DNA from: Wyeomyia smithii
Taxonomy: Eukaryota > Arthropoda > Insecta > Diptera > Culicidae
Reading direction: 5' to 3'
Assembly (NCBI RefSeq): GCF_029784165.1
Contig: NC_073696.1
Coordinates: 103,810,665 to 103,874,664, forward strand
Length of the DNA stretch: 64,000 nt
Position numbers and translations under genes: made by a program
In this document: positions 56,110 to 64,000 of the stretch, piece by piece
Position numbering within the stretch: the first letter of the stretch is position 1
Layout: each line of letters begins with the position of its first letter
Notes under the pieces: model-generated
Told to the model about the DNA's origin: nothing
The model's database searches: none
Seen by the model: only the letters and a program-made list of their open reading frames with translations

Positions 56110-57640
56110 TCGGTTACCGCAGGCGTGTTGGTGGTTGACCCGCCACACACGTTACAGCTCCAGGACAACCTGAGAGACGATTACACAAATCGCAATCCAG
56201 GTGTCCGGGTCGTCGCACATCCTCCGGAGTAGTACCTGGCCCGCTCACTGCCATCATGTCGCTCCTCACACGTACAAAACGAGGGCATACGAAAAAGACA
56301 TGCTCAGCAGCCTCTTCCGCATCTACACCTGGTTGCCTGAAGCAACCATGGCCTGACAGGATTCGTGTCAGGTGGACGTTCACTTCGCCATGCCTCCCGA
56401 CCAAACCGAATACCTCCGGAAAAAGTCGGTGCGTCCATCTACTCTTCGTGGAATTGGACCATTCCCGCTCCCATCGAGACATTGAGAATGACCTTCTGGT
56501 TCTTCGTATGCCTCTTTTGTTATGTTGGTCGAAGCATTCTCTGCCCTCCTCAATAACGATGTTGATACGCACTCGCAACCCTCAGGCACATGAGCCTGGA
56601 CCACGGTAACTGTTAGTACCTAGAGCTCTGGACAACACTGGCCCACCGTACCTAAGTATAGACGAAACCACGCTGGTAAGCTGAGCTATTGGACATCATA
56701 CGAGATAGTGCTGCAGTAGCCGATGAGACCCTTCTACAGACATAGTCGACATGGTTCCCAAACGTGAGCTTGTCGTCAATCATAACCGACCATAACGAAG
56801 AGCTTCAGAGATCGCTTTAAAGTGATGATGTAGTCTCCGGCTCTGACCACCGCCTGTTGCTCCGATTTACGGTTGTTCCCAACATTGATCTCCGTCTTTT
56901 GATACGCTAGGTCCAGTTTCCTGGAGCGCATCTAGTCTTCGACCTTGCGTATGCAGTGCGCGGTCGTCAACTCGCCCTTCTCGATCGACTCATCGTAAAC
57001 CTCCGATCACAACTTCTACAGGAAACTTGAGTTACGGCACACCGTCATACATGACATTCCACAACATCGGGCCCAGGATAGAACCTTGCAGAATCTCTGC
57101 GGTGATTGGGACGCACTACTGATCTCCTCCATGTTGTAAACAACTACTCGATTCTGTAAGTAATTTTCTAGATAATTGTACAGCGACACCGGTACAGGAA
57201 TGCTTCTGATCGCAAGCGCTATGGAGTCCCAGCTGGCGCTATTGAACGTATTCTATGTGCTACCTCCGCCATCTTAGTGAGGGAGAGGATAGCATCCAAT
57301 GTGGACCTACTTTCCAGAAACCGAACTGGTTACTAGACAGACCGTTTACACATTCCGTGTACATCACCAGTCTTTTGAGAAAAAACCTCTTAAGCACCTT
57401 GTCCGCAGTGTCCAGCAGACATATAGGCCTGTATGCCGATGGGTCACCTGGCGGTTTCCGAGCCTTCGGCAGTAAGTGCACTCTCTTCAACTTTAGCCTC
57501 TCCGGGAAGAGATAGTCGTTCAGGCACCTCTGCGTGACTGCCCGGACGCCGTTTTATTGCCAGGTTAGGGATTCCATTCAGTTTCGGTGCTTTGTTCACC
57601 TTTGTCTTTACCTTTAGCGATTACGATGAGTTCCTCAAAC
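56110..57640 (-). pseudogene. R1/Jockey-group retrotransposon, reverse transcriptase and C-terminus
   Basis: The 3' part of a minus-strand non-LTR element split by the 5.4-kb insertion. In element order it reads KVNKAPKLNGIPNLAIK (about 57560-57610), a LLPKARKPPGDPSAYRPICL block (57260-57490), LQGSILGPMLWNVMYDG (57040-57100), a deletion that takes the usual FADD box, NNRKSEQQAVVRAGDY (about 56840-56880), IDDKLTFGNHVDYVC (about 56740-56790) and finally the C-terminal domain 56114-56578 with WTHRLFPEVFG, HGEVNVHLTRILSGHGCF and AAEHVFFVCPRF. Many frameshifts and stops make it inactive. Confidence 0.8.
57633..57640. repeat. Outer target-site duplication, left (CCTCAAAC)
   Basis: Identical 8 bp recur at 63077-63084, directly outside the right-hand MITE. 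Eight-base duplications are typical of hAT elements. Confidence 0.9.
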
Positions 57641-57871
57641 CAGGGGCGACTCGTGGCTGTTGAACCTACCTGTTCAACTAGAAATTCTGAAAATCAGAGT
57701 TTGGGGAAGTAATTACAATTTTAACCGCGAATAAAAGCAAGTAATTCCCTTTGTTACTATTTAAAAATAAAACTATAAAATAAGAAAATAAGAGCATGAA
57801 TTTGGATATTAGATTTATTTTTTGTCCCCATGTGCATTGCACATGTTGCACCTATGGACGAGTCGCCCCTG
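57641..57871 (+). mobile_element. hAT-like MITE, left copy (231 bp)
   Basis: Perfect 14-bp inverted ends CAGGGGCGACTCGT and ACGAGTCGCCCCTG. It differs from 62839-63076 by four substitutions and a 7-bp indel (about 98% identity). It is non-coding and in the same orientation as the right copy. Right flank is TTAGTACC (57872-57879). Confidence 0.9.
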
Positions 57872-57879
57872 TTAGTACC
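57872..57879. repeat. Inner duplication, left (TTAGTACC)
   Basis: 7/8 match to CTAGTACC at 62831-62838. These two lie on the inner sides of the two MITEs, where a simple insertion would have put CCTCAAAC. Confidence 0.8.
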
Positions 57880-58711
57880 GTTACAACATCTTATAAAATA
57901 ATCTGATATTAAAACCCCGTTTGTTTACATTTTGCAACTAGCGTCGATTTGGAAAATTACACGAATTTTACTTCCCGTATGTAGTTCATCTAAATTGATG
58001 GTAATATGTCGTGGCATAGAGATTCAACTAAACCATTAAAAACAATGTAAAAAAGAACAACCAATAATAGAGAAACTAATCTGTGAAAAAAAAGCTGTAG
58101 CTAAACATGACTGACCAAGGCATGATATTGTTGTTATATTTCCGGCGTTTCGGATTTTTCAAGATTTTTAAATAATGTTATTGGCAACTCTGTTTTGGAG
58201 TGTGCTATTATACAGCGAATTTCCTTATTCGACCTGCTCACCTAGTTTTGACCTGGAGCCAACTCACTGCTATCAAAACCTTGCTTTATTTGCTTGGGTT
58301 TGACCCAGTATTGACTTGGCGTGCTGTCCGAAGCTCACCGTATAATTTATCAGTTTTAGCCCATCGCCGCATGGGCTTATTTCAAAAAAAAACTATCTGG
58401 CATCTCTTTCTTACTTGCGTCGTAAATCACAATGTCATTTCTATCTTTCTGAGAAGACCGGCACTGACCCAGTGGAATAAAGAAATTCGCTATTAATGTG
58501 CAAACGGTGCTCTGCAAACATAAACAAAAGATAGAAGTCTTAATTTCAGGCCAAGAGCTTTTGGTTGATAAACTAGTCATAGGTAAATCATCTCTCGCTC
58601 CCTTTATATCAACAGACATTAAAATTTGATGCATTCCAGCGATTGTTATGTATTACATATGTTACAACTGTTTTATGCGAGAATCTGTCAAGAGTAAACT
58701 TAAAGAAATAA

Positions 58712-58782
58712 AATTTAATGTTTACCGGCGCCAATTATATTTTAAGTCATCAGATATAATTGGCGCCGTTAAACATTAAATT
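58712..58782. repeat. 29-bp near-perfect hairpin
   Basis: Arms 58712-58740 and 58754-58782 pair over 29 bp with one mismatch around a 13-nt loop. The stem core is CGGCGCCAATTATAT. It could be a palindromic remnant or a small foldback. No precursor or miRNA evidence is available from sequence alone. Confidence 0.8.
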
Positions 58783-58949
58783 GTTTTTGTGCCGTGTCAA
58801 ATTAATGATATGAGGAAAAATAAATAAACTTAAAGATAATACGAGGTGCAACCGCTTATCTGCTCATAGTATGTTAAAAAGGTGAGTACATTATAATTCA
58901 CAAAAAAATGCATTGGTAAAGTTCCATTGTTTACAGTCAAAGTTGCCTG

Positions 58950-59393
58950 AAAAGCAAGGTTATATAATCAATTTCGGGGTGTCAATTCCATTCAATTTGC
59001 CGCGTGCCGATAGCTCGCTCCACAAGTACAATTTTCAAACTTAATGTACGACAAACTTGCAGTCCTAAAGTAATGCTACAAGTCTGTTGAAGAAAGCAAT
59101 GCTCTAACTCTTGTGCCTAAAGTGTGAGAGCCCATATTAAGCGAGATGTTCAACCAATATTCGCGGTGAATATTAAAATATTCATCGCGAATATTGACTG
59201 AATATTGCACTGGATATGGGCTCTTACGCTTCAGGTATAAGAGTTAGAGCATTACACTATTCGACAAACTTGTAGTACTACTTATGGACTACAAGTTTGT
59301 CATACATCGTATTTGTAAATTGTACCTATGGAGCGAGTAGTCGGCACGCGGCGAAAAAGTACCCTAAAATTGAATATGCAACCATGCTGAAAA
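58950..59393. repeat. Foldback repeat with about 215-bp arms
   Basis: The centre of symmetry is at 59175/59176 (GAATATT-AA-AATATTC). The arms match through CTCTAACTCTT/AAGAGTTAGAG, GACAAACTTG and GCCGCGTGCCGA/TCGGCACGCGGC out to GGTTATATAATCAATTT and its diverged inverse near 59372-59383. Arms are imperfect with indels. Probably a MITE of foldback type. No target duplication was found. Confidence 0.8.
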
Positions 59394-59906
59394 ATCGTCT
59401 TATACAAATAATACGGCAAAGTGCTTATCCAGGAAAAAACTGCGCCTGTTGTTGAACCCAATGTGCAACAATCTTCATCTGAACCAGAGCATTCACATTA
59501 CTTTTCCTTATTTTATTTTATAATCAATTGTAAAATCAATCAATTGTAAAATATTTTGTGAAACGACAATAAATACAAAAACTGTTTGTGATGAATATTT
59601 TTTCAAGCAACGCGATACCGTTCAGTTATAAATACTCAATTACTCAATACTAATACAAAAATACTAATAATACTCAATACTCTTTACAAAAACAACGCTT
59701 TTTGCCTTGGTTCAAATTGACAGTCAGTGACAGCTCATTCTGGTTCATTTTGACACTCACACAGCTTCGTATCCGTTTCTCCCTCCCAGGCCTATAGCAG
59801 CAAGCATTTTACATACGTCTGAGTACACGGAAAACCAAATCTACCCAAATCGGAGGGTACAAACTACCTGAAATGATGTAAACCTTATGCAACTTACGTG
59901 TTGGCG

Positions 59907-60203
59907 AAAACATCATATCAAGAAGACTGGGAACTCTGCCTGAGATTGAGCGACAGTTTTGGCAGTGCAGTCTGTTGAGTAAAAGTGGAACTGACGCATG
60001 TGCTGTGTGCTGGCGATGCGAGTGCAAACCAAACGCACAGACTGGACCACCACATACGCACACTCTATCTTTGCAGCAATGTAATTACCAGCACTGTCAT
60101 AGCAAACTTCCACCTTTAATAGATGGAGTGCGCTGTTTGATTCGACGCTTGTCATTTGTATGGGATCGATCCAGAGATGCCAGTCTTCTTGATATGATGT
60201 TTT
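59907..60203. repeat. 24-bp perfect inverted repeat pair
   Basis: Positions 59907-59930 (core CATCATATCAAGAAGACTGG) are inverted exactly at 60180-60203. They could be the ends of a roughly 300-bp non-autonomous element, but no convincing target duplication was seen. The frames at 59809-60292 overlap it and have no motifs. Confidence 0.6.
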
Positions 60204-60742
60204 TGATGTTGGGTAGTTTTGCAATGCGAACGCTGAGTCATTTCAACCTAATTGATTTTAAACATGCTTTTACTCAACGCTGGTGGTTTTGACAAAAATT
60301 CAACATTGAGTAGTTTGAACCCAATATTGGATTAAAAACCAAACTGATTGAAAAATTCTTAACCCGCGTGATGAAATCGATTTCGCGGAAGTAGCAGAGA
60401 TTTCTTTGATATTGGTTGTTTTGGTTTTAAGTTGGTGATTTTAAGTGACGAACGTGCTTCTCTGCTTCTGTTTTTAAATAATAGCCGCCAATCAAAAACA
60501 AGATTATCATTGCATTGTGAGAATGGAGCTAGAAACGGAGGCGCTTAAAGGGGGAAATTAATGAAGCCAGTAACACCAAATTGGAAGGTACTTGAGTAAG
60601 TTTTGAGATAGATTATATAGATTATTTTTCAATTATCCGCTTCTTCAACTAATATTAATTCAATCGAATGAAATTAATTGAAATCAACCCAAAGCATAGT
60701 TAAAAAGATAGAACTAAACGTTGGGTATTTTTGACGTATTAC

Positions 60743-60761
60743 TACTCTTAGTGCTACATAC
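60743..60761 (+). repeat. Left target-site duplication of retroposon B (19 bp)
   Basis: TACTCTTAGTGCTACATAC occurs exactly again at 62447-62465. Confidence 0.85.
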
Positions 60762-62446
60762 AGATTTGTTAGAGCGTGATTTTATGGAGTCGTTTCGATT
60801 GCTAAAGTCTATACTCGAATAGACAGAATTGCTCCAATAGGTGGGATGTTTTAAACCTTTGAACACGCTGGTTTCACTTAACGGAATGAGTAGCAATACA
60901 ATATAATTTAGAAATTTATCGTTCGCGCTCCTTCTGGACGGTTACGAACTTTTTGCCCAGTTTTATGCCCATGTTTTATGATTTTTCTAGCTTTTGAACA
61001 AATATTGAAACACATTTTCAATTTAATTATGTTGAAATCTTGTCGGTTAGCACGGCAAATAAATTTTGACTTCAATTGTTTTGGCATTTTATTAATCAAC
61101 TTAGTACTGTGTCTTGTTCGATATGCATATTTGCATTTTTATAAATTTTCTAGCTATGAATGTATGGAAATTTGCCAGTTTTCAAACTCAGTAGGTATCT
61201 TCGTTTTATTATTCGAGAAAAAAGTAGTAATCGGCGCGAAACACCATGTCCCTGCGCGTATGCGTCGGTAAAGGGAATAGAGCGATTGTGCGTAATGCTC
61301 CGGGGTAAACGTGTCTTCAGCTCGGGTGAACTTTGGTCATCGATATATTTTCGGTGTGCTGTGACTTCCGAGATGTACCAAATAATTTATTTGAAGACTA
61401 TCCGCCTGTTGGTTCTATACCAGCACGTTGCAGTCCAGAGTAGGTTTCGTTCGTTCGTTAAATATCGTAATAAATTTATTAGTCGCGAAAAAAAAAACAA
61501 AAAAAGAATGGAAATAATCACGACAAAATATCGTAGTTATTCGCAAGAAATATCGGGATTATACGCGATGTATACCTTTTCATGAACCATATCAACTGGC
61601 TGCGTTTATTTTTTTACAGGTATTCGGGTTTGGTGATAGACATTCATTTAAATACGTAGATGCTTCGTATAGTAAATGATATTCGTGCGCGTCATTGGCA
61701 TAGGATCGCGGGGTTGATAGGAGAGATACATATCGTTCGTATTCGTAGTACGCGAGCCTCGTGCGTATCATTGCCACGGAGACATAATAACACAAACCTT
61801 TCCCTCCTAATAAGCTTAGTCTTGGCATGACCGTTCAGCCAAGGATTGTCTGCTCGTTGCTTTTACATAAGCATGTCGCAAATCGAGTTCGGTTGATGAA
61901 TATCGTGATTGATCTAATAACTACGCAATGTATACCAATCAAAGAATCGTGTCTTCCGAAGTGCGTTTGCTTTCTCGAGAGCATTCGAAATTGTACATAA
62001 ACAACTGTTTCAACATTTTGATACTTCGGGTGGTGAATAGTTTACGCGCGCGCCGCTTGTATATTTGCGCGGTGTCTGACATTAAAGGTACTTCGTTCGC
62101 CTCCGTAATGAGTTAACTTCGCGCGCAACATCGTTCGACTCCGTCACTTACCACGGTGACGCAACCCTTCCTCTCCGTCGCAGTCGTGGACTCGGTCTCC
62201 GACAACAAAGACTGCTACAACTCCTTCCTTACAACATCCTTTCTTACCCTAACGATCGTAAGGACGTGGCCGGCGCCGTTATGGATCTAATCAACGCGGA
62301 AGCTACTGAATTGTTGTACATTGAAGATGGTAAACTAATCCCAAGTTGCCATATACGTGGTTCCCTGTGCAACTTCACTAGCTCAGATCCATCACGGAGG
62401 AGCAACTACGAAATGTACGGTCGTTCAAGCTCGAGCTCAAGCTCGT
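60762..62446 (+). mobile_element. Hexamer-tailed retroposon, copy B (1.69 kb)
   Basis: A relative of copy A (41139-44218), bounded by its own 19-bp duplication and ending in CAAGCTCGAGCTCAAGCT-type hexamers (62424-62446). Homologous blocks with A include 60979 (GATTTTTCTAGCTTTTGA), 61225-61370, 61928-62006 and 62240-62400. Relative to A it has about 550 bp extra between 61370 and 61928 and lacks most of the 5' part. No reverse transcriptase is visible. It lies wholly inside the composite insertion. Confidence 0.7.
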
Positions 62447-62475
62447 TACTCTTAGTGCTACATACCTTCTATTGA
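62086..62475 (+). other. Open frame of about 130 codons at the 3' end of retroposon B
   Basis: The frame is open from about 62086 to the stop at 62473-62475 with no internal stop. It has no clear ATG start; the first usable start could be GTG at 62266. It encodes RQQRLLQLLPYN, DVAGAVMDLINAEATELL, YIEDGKLIPSCHIRGSLC and then a Ser run from the hexamer tail. The homologous part of copy A keeps exact nucleotide spacing over at least 63 bp (GGACGCGGCCGGCGC to ACATTGA) but has stops and a 4-bp shift. It may be the fossil C-terminus of a protein of the source element. I do not recognise the family. Confidence 0.35.
62447..62465 (+). repeat. Right target-site duplication of retroposon B
   Basis: Exact second copy of 60743-60761, directly following the hexamer tail. 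Confidence 0.85.
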
Positions 62476-62838
62476 ATTAATCTACAACTACTCAAAATTG
62501 GCTTTCTGCACGGAACGACCCCGTTGCGTTAAATCGACATGAAAGTGGGTACTTTTCGTTTTCCGTGTATATTGGTATGCTGTCAGCTGATGCGTTATTT
62601 AAGTAAAAATCTTGTGTGAGATTCGTCAGATTGAAAATCGTTTGTTATATGTTTGGGTAATTTTGCTAACGTCGTTTAATGTTTTCAAAATTGATGATGG
62701 TGATGATGTGCATGGTGCAATTTATTTCTCTGCGTCACTTTCTTCTTACATATAAATAGGTATATAGCTCGGTCGTTCGTCAAAATGGTTCAAAAGTACA
62801 GAAAAGTCTATTTTCGCCAACTTCATCAGGCTAGTACC
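62466..62838. other. Right end of the composite's inner segment
   Basis: No gene is recognised. It ends with CTAGTACC (62831-62838). If joined to 57880 after one copy of that 8-mer, the sequence reads CATCAGG-CTAGTACC-GTTACAAC without interruption, which may represent the original empty site of a MITE. Confidence 0.5.
62831..62838. repeat. Inner duplication, right (CTAGTACC)
   Basis: Partner of 57872-57879, directly before the right-hand MITE. Confidence 0.8.
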
Positions 62839-63076
62839 CAGGGGCGATTCGTGGCTGTTGAACCTACCTGTTCAACTTGAAATTCTGAAAATCAGAGTTT
62901 GGGGAAGTAATTACAATTTTAACCGCGAATAAAAGCAAGTAATTCCCTTTGTTACTATTTAAAAATAAAACTACAAAATAAGAAAATAAGAGCATGAATT
63001 TGGATATTAGATTTATTTTTTGCCTGACGTCCCCATGTGCATTGCACAGGTTGCACCTATGGACGAGTCGCCCCTG
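62839..63076 (+). mobile_element. hAT-like MITE, right copy (238 bp)
   Basis: Ends CAGGGGCGATTCGT and ACGAGTCGCCCCTG (one mismatch). It carries a 7-bp GCCTGAC insertion relative to the left copy. Right flank is CCTCAAAC. Confidence 0.9.
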
Positions 63077-63084
63077 CCTCAAAC
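63077..63084. repeat. Outer target-site duplication, right (CCTCAAAC)
   Basis: Second copy of 57633-57640. Confidence 0.9.
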
Positions 63085-63460
63085 GTAACCCCTACCTTCT
63101 CCTCAACCTCGACACGGCTGTCGTCGCTCACGGATTGAATGTTCGGCAGATTGACCGACCATCCCTTATCTGTACTTGAGATAGTGAAACGTCGGACATG
63201 AGACTTGACTGCGAGGACTTGGATCATGGTGTGGAAAGAGTCCCTTGATGATTCGTTCCAGTATCGCTGGTGATTGCTCTATAGGCGCCAACACGCCTTT
63301 GGTCTTGGCCATTACGATCCTGTAGGCGTCACCCCATGGATTCGTATTGGCATACGCTGCATCCTCCGTTTTGCACAGAGGCATGCACTGTGAAGGTCCG
63401 CTATAGCGTCAGTGAACCAGTAACCATCATCATCGAATTTACCATTGGTCCGTGAAGAAT
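63085..63460 (-). pseudogene. R1/Jockey-group retrotransposon, upstream part of the same copy
   Basis: Minus-strand translation reads YWFTDAIADLHSACL (about 63360-63420), then NPWGDAYRIVMAKTKGV and ILERIIKGLFPHH (63166-63384), the linker between endonuclease and reverse transcriptase in this group. After frameshifts it runs into GVT at 63085 and continues at 57640 as FEELIVIAKG, across the composite insertion. The endonuclease is not identifiable upstream. Confidence 0.75.
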
Positions 63461-64000
63461 TTGCCTTTAATTCTCAACGCGTATACGGTCACTGCTCGGT
63501 TCCCATCTAATCCTTAGTATCACAAAACCGACTCCTCTTTCTGCTTTCACGCCGCCACTGTAGAAGATGTGGTACCTATTGAAATGACGTGAAATCACGT
63601 TCTTCCGTTTTCACATTCGCCTTCCGCAGCACTCTAACCAGGATATTCGCGCGTGCCGGTTCAAGTAGAGTCCTTACAATCCAAGTGCCGAGTTTTCAAT
63701 AATTATTGTCCTTTTTTGATCGCTCTTTTCCGTAATATTATATGGATCGTTCGTGGTAGTCATACTCATAATCGATATGCAACCCTTCTAAGGGTGCGAT
63801 ACCTAGTCTCGCTATGAGGCTGCCGTCTCCAGTCATCCGCCCCGGGGCAGACGCTTTTGTACGCCACTCCTAACATGGGGACACGGCCACGTACGACCCC
63901 TCTTCCCAGCCAGCATACGACGAAAGTTTCCACCTGGAGTTGGTTACCCGATCTCCGCTAAGGTTACTGGTATTCCAGTCGGCACCGTGTCCATCCATTT
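63461..64000. other. Unassigned, possibly 5' retroelement sequence
   Basis: No frame is long enough to read. On the minus strand the stretch 63835-64000 is GC-richer and may belong to the 5' region of the same or another non-LTR element, but I could not identify endonuclease motifs. Confidence 0.3.

Larger units (their letters stand above)
57641..63076. mobile_element. 5.4-kb composite insertion bounded by two hAT-like MITEs
   Basis: A 5436-bp unit made of MITE (57641-57871), a 4967-bp segment (57872-62838) and MITE (62839-63076). Outside it are two copies of CCTCAAAC. Inside, the segment begins with TTAGTACC and ends with CTAGTACC. On the minus strand, deleting the unit plus one CCTCAAAC joins GGGGTTAC, GTTTGAGG and AACTCATCG into a continuous retrotransposon frame (GVTFEELIVIAKG). 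So the whole unit entered at a single target site. The segment carries a foldback repeat, a 29-bp hairpin and retroposon copy B, with no transposase. Confidence 0.85.

Noticed and set aside
55597..56168. Arg-Pro-Glu repeat and Gly-rich frames over the CCCGAA minisatellite
   Set aside because: Low-complexity DNA; both strands open for the same reason.
56256..56609. Plus-strand frames opposite the R1-like C-terminus
   Set aside because: Shadows of the minus-strand retrotransposon frame, which carries the recognisable motifs.

Overview
This window looks like non-genic, transposon-rich DNA from a culicine mosquito (Aedes-like). The evidence is AT-rich DNA with microsatellites; decayed mariner/Tc1 transposases, one of them resembling the mosquito DD37E (ITmD37E) group; fragments of RTE-, Jockey- and R1-like non-LTR retrotransposons; a tRNA-derived SINE in two copies; and many short inverted-repeat elements flanked by TA. 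The family names come from recognising protein motifs by eye; no database search was possible. I find no intact protein-coding host gene, no rRNA or tRNA gene and no CRISPR array. The longest open frames are transposon remnants or unsupported.

Layout. 1-12 kb: mostly unassigned DNA with a DD37E mariner pseudogene (3.2-4.1 kb), a MITE-like repeat (4.9-5.3 kb), a SINE (6.0 kb) and a Jockey reverse transcriptase scrap (11.3 kb). 12.3-18.5 kb: one 6.1-kb TA-flanked inverted-repeat element that contains two head-to-tail elements with 3' hairpins, tandem repeats and CA microsatellites, resembling Helentron-associated (HINE) elements. 20.6-24.8 kb: a TA-flanked GGGGTAA-ended element, a Tc1-like transposon with about 440-bp inverted repeats and dead transposase, and a 5'-truncated RTE copy with a 16-bp target duplication. 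24.8-29.7 kb: unassigned. 29.7-35 kb: MITE-like repeat, non-LTR 3' end with a (TAA)n tail, a CGCGTAAA-type MITE, 120-bp tandem repeats and a long-armed foldback element. 35-38 kb: apparently low-copy DNA. 38.3-45.5 kb: more MITE and tandem-repeat DNA, a 3.1-kb retroposon with a hexanucleotide tail, a mariner pseudogene and a second SINE. 45.5-51.7 kb: unassigned. 51.7-56.1 kb: RTE and Jockey scraps, inverted minisatellites around a Harbinger-like element with two nested MITEs, a (TA)n tract and a CCCGAA minisatellite. 56.1-64 kb: an R1-like retrotransposon on the minus strand, split by a 5.4-kb composite insertion.

The most notable structure is that composite, 57,641-63,076. Two 98% identical hAT-like MITEs lie at its ends in direct orientation. 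The outer flanks are a perfect 8-bp duplication (CCTCAAAC). The inner flanks are a different 8-bp pair (TTAGTACC/CTAGTACC). Removing the insert and one outer duplication rejoins the reverse transcriptase reading frame of the host retroelement at that point. The arrangement fits movement of a whole MITE-segment-MITE unit, or integration of a DNA circle through a resident MITE. The second notable find is a retroposon family represented by two diverged copies, each with its own 19-23-bp target duplication and a short hexanucleotide tail; one copy lies inside the composite.
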